A DNA stretch of 9,766 nucleotides from positions 1 to 9,766 of the forward strand of contig JAQCNN010000284.1 of NCBI GenBank assembly GCA_028275005.1, read 5' to 3'. The notes below the pieces were generated by a model. It was not told where the DNA came from. It saw only the letters and a list, made by a program, of their open reading frames with translations, and did not search any database. Below are positions 4,782-9,766 of this stretch, one piece after another (the first letter of the stretch is position 1; every line of letters begins with the position of its first letter). Made by a program: the position numbers and the translations under genes. This DNA comes from Salinirussus sp. GTDB taxonomy: Archaea; Halobacteriota; Halobacteria; Halobacteriales; Haloarculaceae.

Positions 4782-5804
4782 TCAGGCCGCCCCGCCACCC
4801 AGGTCCCCGCCGGCCGCCCCGCCCGTCCCCTCCGCCGAGGTCCGGTCGTCCTGCTCGACCTCCACGTAGACGGACTGGATGTCCGGCTCGGCCGCCACCA
4901 GGCGGCGCTCGACCTCGTCGATCCGGTCGTCGATCTCCCGGCCGGAGAGCCCCGTCCGAAAGTCCACGTCGGTGGTGACGACGACACTCTGTGGGCCAAA
5001 GTAGACCGTCCGAAAGTCGACCACCCGTTCGACGTCGGTGACCCCGGCGACGACACCCCGAAGCTCCGCCTCGACGTCGTTTGGCAGGCTCTCGCCGAGC
5101 AGCAGACGCTTGTTCTGCCAGGCCAGCGCCAGCGCAAACCCCATCAGCAGGAATCCGATCAACAGCGCGGAGACCGCGTCGTAGATCGGGTCCCCGAGTG
5201 TCCGGGTCAGGAAGATCCCCACGAGCGCCAGCCCGGCCCCGCCGAGGGCGACGCTATCCTCGGTGAGTGCCGTCAGGGTCGTGGTGTCGGCGGTCTTCCG
5301 GAAGGCCTCCCGGTAGCCCGACCAGTCGTGTTCGGCCATCTGGTCTTTCATCTCCGCGCGGGCCTTGTACAGCGCCCAGGACTCGAAGACAATAGCCCCG
5401 CCCAGAACCGCGTAGTTGACGTACACCGGCGGGAACGTCTGCCCGAGTAGCGTCACCGGCTCGGCGCCACCCTGTTCGGCAGCCCCGCCGAGGACGACCT
5501 GGACCTCGTGGTAGCCGTGTTTTGCCGACTCCCAGCCGGCGATCCCGAACAGGAGAACCGAGACGAGAAAGCTGTAGAAAAACTGCGCCTTCCCGTAGCC
5601 GAAGGGGTGCCGGTCGTCCGGGCTCTGGCCGCTGTACCGGATCCCGATCAGCAGGAAGACCTGGTTGCCGGTGTCCGAGACGGAGTGATAGGTCTCCGAG
5701 AGCATCGCCGGACTCCCCGTCAGAACGAAGCCGCCAAATTTCAGCACCGCGATAATACCGTTCGCTATCAGCGCCGCGACGACCACCGACGTGCTCCCGG
5801 CCAT
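4782..5804 (-). CDS. Cation diffusion facilitator (CDF) family metal transporter, SLC30A9-like
   Basis: This 340-residue inner-membrane transporter has six predicted helices (about 6-28, 33-55, 73-92, 129-147, 177-199 and 206-229) and a cytoplasmic C-terminal domain (about 240-315) that usually mediates dimerisation. Helix 2 carries H40xxxD44 (SETYHSVSD), a metal-binding pattern, preceded by TGSPAML and followed by HPFGYGKAQFF, which is diagnostic for CDF exporters of Zn, Mn, Fe or Co. Helix 5 lacks the usual HxxxD and has Glu182-Asp183 (LTEDSVALGG), as I recall for the SLC30A9/ZnT9 branch. The linker between helices 3 and 4 is long, and the tail is Gly-rich. Its role is probably metal export or homeostasis; the metal is unknown. 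It starts a minus-strand pair with the FAH-family gene. Confidence 0.9.
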   Translation of the reverse strand: MAGSTSVVVAALIANGIIAVLKFGGFVLTGSPAMLSETYHSVSDTGNQVFLLIGIRYSGQSPDDRHPFGYGKAQFFYSFLVSVLLFGIAGWESAKHGYHEVQVVLGGAAEQGGAEPVTLLGQTFPPVYVNYAVLGGAIVFESWALYKARAEMKDQMAEHDWSGYREAFRKTADTTTLTALTEDSVALGGAGLALVGIFLTRTLGDPIYDAVSALLIGFLLMGFALALAWQNKRLLLGESLPNDVEAELRGVVAGVTDVERVVDFRTVYFGPQSVVVTTDVDFRTGLSGREIDDRIDEVERRLVAAEPDIQSVYVEVEQDDRTSAEGTGGAAGGDLGGGAA

Positions 5805-5870
5805 GCCACACCCTTAGCCGCTCCACTCAAGTAGGCCGGGGGCCGTTGAACGCGGCACACCCACTGTCCC

Positions 5871-5880
5871 CTTTTATACT
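5871..5880 (+). promoter_or_regulatory. TATA box of the phosphoesterase gene
   Basis: CTTTTATACT is a good haloarchaeal TATA box, centred about 25 bases upstream of the ATG at 5901, consistent with a leaderless transcript. It sits in the 96-base divergent region shared with the CDF gene, whose own candidate box (ACTTGAG on the minus strand, about 5825-5831) is weaker. Confidence 0.65.
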
Positions 5881-5900
5881 CCAGACGCGTATCCGGCCCC

Positions 5901-6458
5901 ATGCTTGTCGCGCTCGCTGACACCCACGCCACCGGTGACCCGCCGCTGACCGACCACCTCCGGCGGACGCTTCGGGAGGCCGACACCGTCCTCCACGCCG
6001 GCGACTTCACCGCAGCAGCGTCGCTGACGGCGTTTCGCGACCTGGCCGCCGAGGCCGGCGCCGACTTCGCGGCGGTCCACGGCAACAGCGACAGCACCAC
6101 CGTCCGCGCCGACCTACCGACGGTTCGCACGGTCGAGGCACTCGGTAAGCGGTTCCTGCTCGCCCACGGCCACGACCACGGGCACACCCAACTCTCGCTG
6201 CTCGCACGCCAGGAGCAGGCCGGTGTGGCCGTGGTCGGCCACACCCACCGGCCGGGGGTGACGCGGCTCGGCGACCCGGACTCCGGCGAGGCCGACGGAA
6301 CGCCCAGCAGTGAGGACACACACCAGGGCGGGCTGACAGTCGTCAACCCGGGGAGTCACGCCGACCCACGGGGCGGCCAGCCGGCGTACGCGCGTCTCCA
6401 CCGCCGGGCAGGAGCGGTCGATGTCGAGCTGCGCTCGCCGGCCGGCGACATGCTGTAG
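5901..6458 (+). CDS. YfcE/MJ0936-type metallophosphoesterase
   Basis: This 185-residue cytoplasmic calcineurin-like phosphoesterase has the full set of di-metal ligands: Asp7 and His9 (ADTH), Asp35 (HAGDF), Asn62 (HGNSD), His89 in HGHDHGH, and His114 and His116 (VVGHTH), followed by VNPGS (148-152). Small YfcE-like proteins hydrolyse phosphodiesters in vitro, and their natural substrate is generally unknown. A loop at about 121-143, rich in Asp, Ser and Glu, is longer than in the compact bacterial members and looks like a halophilic insertion between the last metal ligand and the VNPGS strand. The start is fixed by family similarity beginning at MLVALADTH and by the TATA box 25 bases upstream. 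It is divergent from the CDF gene and convergent with the membrane regulator gene. Confidence 0.92.
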   Translation: MLVALADTHATGDPPLTDHLRRTLREADTVLHAGDFTAAASLTAFRDLAAEAGADFAAVHGNSDSTTVRADLPTVRTVEALGKRFLLAHGHDHGHTQLSLLARQEQAGVAVVGHTHRPGVTRLGDPDSGEADGTPSSEDTHQGGLTVVNPGSHADPRGGQPAYARLHRRAGAVDVELRSPAGDML

Positions 6459-6525
6459 ACGAGGGAGGGCCGAAGCGCCCGCGGGGCCGACGCGCCCACA
6501 CCTACGCGGGGGAAGATAAAGTAGA

Positions 6526-6553
6526 CGGCGGAGGCTCAAACGCCGATTTGAGC
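6526..6553. repeat. Interlocked stems with pseudoknot potential
   Basis: GCTCAAA (6534-6540) pairs exactly with TTTGAGC (6547-6553) around a 6-base loop. CGGCG (6526-6530) pairs with CGCCG (6541-6545), which is that loop, so the two stems interlock as in an H-type pseudoknot or act as alternatives. The element sits in the 148 bases between two convergent genes. AGATAAAG (6514-6521), a TATA-like sequence, precedes it on the plus strand. No T-tract follows in either direction. Function unknown. Confidence 0.4.
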
Positions 6554-6606
6554 TACCTGGTGGCCCCGCCCCGGGACGGGCGGCGCCGACCGACGGTACC
6601 GACGGC

Positions 6607-7398
6607 TTACCTGACCGAAAGCGCAACCGCGACAACCCCGACCGCGACCAGCCCGCCGGCAAAGAAGAGCAGGCCCGGCGGGAGCCCGGCGGCACCCTCC
6701 GTTGCCGTCCGGACGGCCTCGTCGGGTGGGGCTTCGGTGACGGTCTCGGTGGCGTTGCTCGCGGCGGTCACGGCGGTGTCCGCGACGGTCTCGACCGCCG
6801 TCTCCGTCGTCTCCCCTCCGACGTCCTGGATCCCGACACCGCCCTCGGCTGTTGCCTCCGGCTCCGGGGTGGGGGTGGGGGTCGCCTCGGCGCCGCCGGC
6901 CTCACCGCCACCCGCCGTGCCGGCGTCACCCCCGCCCCCGGTCCCGGCAGGGGGGCCCAACAGGCCACCCTCCCCGACCAGCGCCTGGACGGCGAGACTG
7001 GCAACGGCGAGCACGCCGACCGACCCGAGCAGCCGTGACAGCGCCGACCGTAGTGTCGACTCCCCCTCGTCGCCGGCAAAGATCACGAGCGGCTGGTCGG
7101 CCGGCGCGTAGACGTCCATCTCCCGGCCCTTCGCCGAGTAGGCGGTGTCGACGACCTCGACCGCGCCCGCGGTCTCCAGCTTTCCGAGGTGGTACTGGGC
7201 GTTCTGTAGCGAGGTGTCGACCTCGTCGGCCAACTGGGATGGCGGGGCCGGCTCGTCGTGGAGGGCGGTCAGTAGCTCGCGGGCGGTGCCCGAGGACAGT
7301 GCAGCGAGAACGTCCTCGGCGTCCTCGCTGTCGACGCCGATGACGCGGGGACCTGTGTCGGGGGGCTCTGTGTCGGGTTTGGAGGGCAGCAACGACAT
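6607..7398 (-). CDS. Membrane-anchored winged-helix (ArsR-like) transcription regulator
   Basis: The 263-residue product starts at the ATG at 7398. An acidic N-terminus leads to a winged-helix DNA-binding domain (about 28-107): the stretch TARELLTALHDEP, the recognition region PSQLADEVDTSLQNAQYHLGK and a wing ending in MDVYAPADQPLVIFAGD. One hydrophobic helix (about 124-141) is followed by a Gly/Thr/Pro/Glu-rich linker of about 100 residues, including PTPTPEPEATAE, and a C-terminal helix (241-261) ending SVR. The DNA-binding part should face the cytoplasm and the linker the outside. This architecture recurs in haloarchaea, but I know no assigned signal. An in-frame ATG at 7473 would add 25 basic residues, and the TATA box lies inside that extension, so it is rejected. 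The gene is divergent from hjc. Confidence 0.85.
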   Translation of the reverse strand: MSLLPSKPDTEPPDTGPRVIGVDSEDAEDVLAALSSGTARELLTALHDEPAPPSQLADEVDTSLQNAQYHLGKLETAGAVEVVDTAYSAKGREMDVYAPADQPLVIFAGDEGESTLRSALSRLLGSVGVLAVASLAVQALVGEGGLLGPPAGTGGGGDAGTAGGGEAGGAEATPTPTPEPEATAEGGVGIQDVGGETTETAVETVADTAVTAASNATETVTEAPPDEAVRTATEGAAGLPPGLLFFAGGLVAVGVVAVALSVR

Positions 7399-7419
7399 TA
7401 CTCCCCCCCTTATGTGTCG

Positions 7420-7430
7420 ACTATTATAGT
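7420..7430. promoter_or_regulatory. Palindromic TATA box of the membrane regulator gene
   Basis: ACTATTATAGT is symmetrical around its central base. On the minus strand it reads ACTATAATAGT and is centred about 27 bases upstream of the ATG at 7398, as expected for leaderless transcription. Its symmetry means TBP could bind in either direction. The divergent hjc gene begins 80 bases away, so this box is too far off to be its own leaderless promoter. Confidence 0.6.
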
Positions 7431-7510
7431 TTTGTCTCCACACACCCGGCCCTCGCTCCGGCGTCCGGGCCACGCCACAGATTCAAGAGACGGGACTCCC
7501 CAGTCCAGGT

Positions 7511-8026
7511 ATGTCCAACGCGAAAGGCGACCGCCGCGAGCGGGAACTCGTCAACGCGCTCGACGGTGCCGGCTTCGCGGTGATGCGTGCCCCCGCAAGC
7601 GGGAGCGCGACCGAGCGGGACCTGCCGGACGTCCTGGCCGGGAACGGGGAGACCTTCTACGCCGTCGAGGCGAAGTCCTCCGCCGGCGACCCGATCTACC
7701 TCACCGGCGAGGAGGTCGAGTCGCTGGTCTACTTCTCGCGGAACTTCGGGGCCACCCCCCGGATCGGCGTCAGATTCGACCGCGAGGACTGGTACTTCTT
7801 TCACCCCGACGACTGCCACACCACCGACGGCGGCAACTACCGGGTGAAGAAGGGGACCGCGCTCGCCGAGGGGGCCGACCTCGCGGAGCTGACCGGCCAC
7901 TCCGAGCGGACGACCCTCGCCGAGGCCGCCCAGCAGGACGACACCGACGACAGCGCTCGCGAGGTGCTCGGGGCCTTCGACCGCGGGGATATCTCACTCG
8001 AGGACGCGGTAACGATGCTCGAGTGA
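7511..8026 (+). CDS. hjc: Archaeal Holliday junction resolvase Hjc
   Basis: This endonuclease cleaves four-way DNA junctions during recombination and fork repair. The 171-residue protein begins MSNAKGDRRERELV and carries the Hjc nuclease motifs: Glu10, the RAPASGS loop with Ser30 (26-32), Asp40 in DLPDV, and Glu53-x-Lys55 (AVEAKSS). These correspond to the PD-(D/E)xK catalytic set of Sulfolobus Hjc. The LTGEEVESLVYFSRNFG helix and GVRFDREDWYFF strands follow the normal fold to about residue 128. An extra tail of about 40 residues, with an Asp-rich linker (QQDDTDDSAR) and a final helix, is not part of the Sulfolobus enzyme. The weak AT-rich element TTCAAGAG (about 7482-7489) is the only promoter candidate. 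Confidence 0.93.
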   Translation: MSNAKGDRRERELVNALDGAGFAVMRAPASGSATERDLPDVLAGNGETFYAVEAKSSAGDPIYLTGEEVESLVYFSRNFGATPRIGVRFDREDWYFFHPDDCHTTDGGNYRVKKGTALAEGADLAELTGHSERTTLAEAAQQDDTDDSAREVLGAFDRGDISLEDAVTMLE

Positions 8027-8031
8027 GCCGG

Positions 8032-8050
8032 CTGTCGTGGTGACCGACAG
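8032..8050. repeat. Inverted repeat between hjc and the membrane protein gene
   Basis: CTGTCG (8032-8037) is the exact reverse complement of CGACAG (8045-8050), with 7 bases between. It begins 6 bases after the hjc stop codon and ends directly before the TATA-like AGCTAAACG, overlapping where the TFB-recognition element would be. It could be an operator for the downstream gene or a 3'-end hairpin for hjc; no T-tract follows. Confidence 0.4.
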
Positions 8051-8059
8051 AGCTAAACG
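8051..8059 (+). promoter_or_regulatory. TATA-like box of the membrane protein gene
   Basis: AGCTAAACG is centred about 27 bases upstream of the ATG at 8082 and is the reason that start was preferred over the GTG at 8037. The match to the TATA consensus is moderate. Confidence 0.5.
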
Positions 8060-8081
8060 ACACTCCCGTCGATTGACACAC

Positions 8082-8831
8082 ATGGCCGCGACCGAACGGT
8101 CCGGCTGGGAAACACTCGGGGCACGCACCTGCTGGTTCGGGCTGAAACTGGTGTTCCTGCTCTACACGCTGTTGGTCCTCGCCCGGGTCGCCGGCCCTGC
8201 CGGGCGGGCGGTAGGGCTCGTCTCCGGGGCCAACCCGTACCGCTCGGAGGCGACCGGTGCTGTCCTCACGCTCCTCGCCCTCGGCGTGCTCGTTGCGCTG
8301 TTTGTCGGGGTGTTCTACGTGACCTTCCTGTTCGTCGCACTCCACGGCGTGGACGTTGTCGTGCGCTCGTCGGTCACCCCGACCGGCGAGTTGGGCTCGC
8401 TGGTGACGCAGGTCGGGACGGTAGACCCGGTCGCCGGAACTGTCCCCGTCGGGCCGGGGCTGCTCTTTCCGCCCGTCGTCGCGGAGCTGTTCTACCTCGT
8501 TCCGCCGCTGCTGCTGGCGTATGCGGGCTTCCGGGCCCGGCGGCTGGGTGCGGGTATCAGCGAGACGGTCGCGGCACTCGTCGTCGGCTACGCCCTCGTT
8601 GCCGTGCTGGCGATGGTGCCGCTGGCGTGGCTGTTCAACACCGTCGTCGCGGATGCTCTCACCGACGTCGTCTCGACGGCCTCGACCGAGGTCATCTTCC
8701 GGGTGACGTTTCCCGACCTGCTCGTCACCCACCTGGCCGTCTGTGTCGTTTATCCGCTCGTCTTCGGCGGCGTCGGCGCGCTCGTCGGCGGTGTCGGCGC
8801 CGTCGACACCCAGGAGCGGTCGATCCCTTAA
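8082..8831 (+). CDS. Multi-pass membrane protein of unknown function
   Basis: The 249-residue product begins MAATERSGWETLGARTCWFG and has about five hydrophobic segments (about 19-37, 60-87, 127-150, 161-185 and 213-239), with a short extracellular or cytoplasmic loop at about 98-126 and a small hydrophilic tail. The pattern of alternating Leu/Val/Gly-rich helices resembles haloarchaeal conserved membrane proteins without assigned function. There are no visible transporter, enzyme or sensor motifs, and I cannot name a family. An in-frame GTG at 8037 would add 15 basic residues (VTDRAKRHSRRLTH) unlike haloarchaeal N-termini, and the TATA-like box lies downstream of it, so the ATG at 8082 is chosen. 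The gene ends 7 bases from the convergent SWIM gene. Confidence 0.8.
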   Translation: MAATERSGWETLGARTCWFGLKLVFLLYTLLVLARVAGPAGRAVGLVSGANPYRSEATGAVLTLLALGVLVALFVGVFYVTFLFVALHGVDVVVRSSVTPTGELGSLVTQVGTVDPVAGTVPVGPGLLFPPVVAELFYLVPPLLLAYAGFRARRLGAGISETVAALVVGYALVAVLAMVPLAWLFNTVVADALTDVVSTASTEVIFRVTFPDLLVTHLAVCVVYPLVFGGVGALVGGVGAVDTQERSIP

Positions 8832-8838
8832 CTCCCGC

Positions 8839-9462
8839 TCACTCCAGCATCGCCGTCCCGGTTGCGGCCAGTCTGGAGTGGGGAAACCGGTAGTTCTGGG
8901 CGCCGTCGTCGCGCCACCGCCGAAGGTAGACGGCGTCGACCACCGGGTCGTCTGTGGGGTACCCCTCGTTCGTCGGGTGGTCGGCGACAGTCGCCTCCGT
9001 CTCGGGTACGGCCACCGCGTCGGCCCGCTCGGTCCGGACCCGCTTGACGACCAGCCGGTCGCCGGTTTCGGGGTCCCGGGCAACGGCCCCTCGCTCGAAC
9101 GCACAGGCCGGACAGAGCGCCGGTCCGTCCCCGGGGACAACCGCCGCCTCGCCACAGGCGATGCAGGTCCCGCGGTGTCTCCCCGGCGGCGGAACACGCC
9201 CGGTGGTCACCTCGATGGCGACACGGCGGCGATGCTTGCAGGTCGCCCCCCGGAGAGTGCTGTCGGGGCAGGTGCAACCCCCGGCTTCGGGGTCGACGAC
9301 GTACGTCGCGCCGCTCTGGCTGTCGACGGCGTAGTCCCCGCCCGGCAGCGGGCGGACGGCCATGCGCTCGGCCCAGGCGCGGGCGGCCCGGTCGGGCATC
9401 CCCCGAAGGTCCGGTGCGAGTGCAGTCTTGGGGCCGGCAACGGAAGGCTCGGTATCAGGCAT
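8839..9462 (-). CDS. SWIM zinc-finger protein with an added zinc ribbon
   Basis: The 207-residue product begins MPDTEPSVAGPKTALAPDLRG. The SWIM motif is CxC-x9-CxH: Cys63, Cys65, Cys75 and His77, preceded by GATYVVDPEAGG, the two strands typical of the fold. A second metal site follows: Cys100-x2-Cys103-x13-Cys117-x2-Cys120, a zinc ribbon. The acidic, Arg-containing C-terminus has no recognised domain. SWIM domains bind DNA or protein partners and occur in recombination-related and regulatory proteins; the partner here is unknown. The ATG at 9462 was chosen because the family-like KTALAPDLRG follows it. The longer open frame upstream (to 9759) adds 99 residues that are basic and unlike haloarchaeal proteins. 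A TATA-like GAGATAAG lies about 21 bases upstream, slightly closer than ideal. Confidence 0.85.
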   Translation of the reverse strand: MPDTEPSVAGPKTALAPDLRGMPDRAARAWAERMAVRPLPGGDYAVDSQSGATYVVDPEAGGCTCPDSTLRGATCKHRRRVAIEVTTGRVPPPGRHRGTCIACGEAAVVPGDGPALCPACAFERGAVARDPETGDRLVVKRVRTERADAVAVPETEATVADHPTNEGYPTDDPVVDAVYLRRWRDDGAQNYRFPHSRLAATGTAMLE

Positions 9463-9580
9463 AGCGCTCCGGACACGGCTTATCTCTCGGCTGTGTCCAG
9501 TCGAAACGTAGGTTGTCCTCGGGCATGAGTCTTCGGGGTGGCTGGCCCCCGTCTCACCCGTGTGCTCGGCCCCGGCCCAG

Positions 9581-9613
9581 CGCCGGTGTCGTGTGACCCC
9601 ATCACGTCCGGCG
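9581..9613. repeat. Imperfect composite inverted repeat in the divergent region
   Basis: CGCCGG (9581-9586) pairs with CCGGCG (9608-9613) and, inside it, CGTG (9590-9593) pairs with CACG (9603-9606), with small unpaired gaps. It lies in the 208 bases between the SWIM gene and the divergent membrane-protein gene. Chance pairing in GC-rich DNA cannot be excluded. The rest of this intergenic stretch holds the promoter elements described separately and no recognisable RNA gene. Confidence 0.3.
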
Positions 9614-9627
9614 ATTTCCCGCGACAG

Positions 9628-9641
9628 GCGCTTCGAAGCGC
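9628..9641. promoter_or_regulatory. Exact 14-base palindrome next to a TATA box
   Basis: GCGCTTCGAAGCGC is a perfect palindrome. It directly abuts the TATA-like TTTTGATAC of the downstream gene and would cover the TFB-recognition element. This position suits a regulator that blocks or recruits the transcription machinery. Confidence 0.5.
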
Positions 9642-9650
9642 TTTTGATAC
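9642..9650 (+). promoter_or_regulatory. TATA box of the truncated membrane protein gene
   Basis: TTTTGATAC is centred about 25 bases before the ATG at 9671, the spacing expected for a leaderless transcript. Confidence 0.6.
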
Positions 9651-9670
9651 TCCCTGTAAAAGCCGGCGGC

Positions 9671-9766
9671 ATGGACGCAGACTCGAAGACGGTCAGACAG
9701 GTCGGCCTGTCGGTCGGCGCTGTGTTTCTCTTCATCCTCGCCGTGGCAACCGCGAGCACCGTCTTC
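9671..9766 (+). CDS. N-terminal part of a small membrane protein
   Basis: From the ATG at 9671 the frame stays open for 32 codons to the window edge, beginning MDADSKTVRQVGLSVGAVFLF. A short acidic/polar N-terminus is followed by one hydrophobic helix (about residues 12-30: GLSVGAVFLFILAVATAST). The hydrophobic stretch could be a signal anchor or the first of two helices in a small haloarchaeal membrane protein. No function can be given from this fragment. The start is supported by the TATA box about 25 bases upstream, and the palindrome at 9628-9641 may control it. Confidence 0.65.
   Translation, partial: MDADSKTVRQVGLSVGAVFLFILAVATASTVF

Noticed and set aside
6534..6600. tRNA-like look on the minus strand (GGTAGCTCA near a stem)
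   Set aside because: No anticodon arm, T-arm sequence or 7-bp acceptor stem can be assembled around it.
6866..6881. G-run cluster with single-T spacers, possible G-quadruplex
   Set aside because: Only three runs of four or five G are present, and the repeat is explained by the Thr-Pro codons of the membrane regulator linker.
7770..9197. Minus-strand open frame of 475 codons across hjc and the membrane protein gene
   Set aside because: It runs opposite two well-supported genes and codes for an Arg/Pro/Gly-rich sequence with no acidic halophilic character or domain.
9525..9596. 23-codon frame starting MSLRGGWPP in the divergent region
   Set aside because: It is short, Pro/Arg-rich, without a TATA box at the right distance, and probably a chance frame.
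9463..9759. N-terminal extension of the SWIM protein up to 9759
   Set aside because: The extra 99 residues are basic and Ser/Thr/Arg-rich, they overlap the promoter and start of the divergent gene, and family similarity begins just after the ATG at 9462.

Overview
This window looks like ordinary chromosome from a halophilic archaeon (class Halobacteria). The DNA is GC-rich and the predicted soluble proteins are acidic (many Asp/Glu, few Lys). Several start codons have a TATA-like box centred about 25-29 bases upstream with no Shine-Dalgarno sequence, as expected for leaderless haloarchaeal transcripts. Family content also fits: a Bat-type regulator, a PAS histidine kinase with the RHDIRND H-box, the short archaeal isocitrate lyase, the Hjc resolvase and a SWIM zinc-finger protein. 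The genus cannot be told from the sequence alone.

Layout. 1-161 (-) is the N-terminal end of a bacterio-opsin-activator-like regulator. 162-496 is a 335-base non-coding stretch, lower in GC than the rest, with several inverted repeats. 497-673 (+) is a small acidic protein whose stop codon overlaps the stop of the convergent kinase gene (670-1746, -). 1875-2945 (-) is isocitrate lyase (aceA), 3126-3902 (-) a short-chain dehydrogenase, 4004-4735 (-) a fumarylacetoacetase-family protein and 4782-5804 (-) a cation diffusion facilitator. Divergent from these, 5901-6458 (+) is a YfcE-like phosphoesterase. 6607-7398 (-) is a membrane-anchored winged-helix regulator, divergent from 7511-8026 (+), the Holliday junction resolvase Hjc. 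8082-8831 (+) is a multi-pass membrane protein of unknown role, 8839-9462 (-) a SWIM/zinc-ribbon protein, and 9671-9766 (+) the start of a small membrane protein cut by the window edge.

How the genes may work together. No single system spans the window. aceA supplies the glyoxylate-bypass cleavage step for growth on acetate or fatty acids, but no malate synthase is next to it. The dehydrogenase and the fumarylacetoacetase-family gene lie on the same strand and could serve one catabolic route, although the latter lacks several expected catalytic residues. The genes mostly look singly transcribed.

The most noteworthy signals are regulatory. They are a near-perfect 32-base palindrome with two CTAG sites between the dehydrogenase and aceA (only three CTAG occur in the whole window), a dyad that encloses the TATA box of the dehydrogenase promoter, and exact palindromes abutting TATA boxes near 8050 and 9640. 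I found no rRNA, tRNA, CRISPR array, transposase or convincing previously undescribed multi-gene system.
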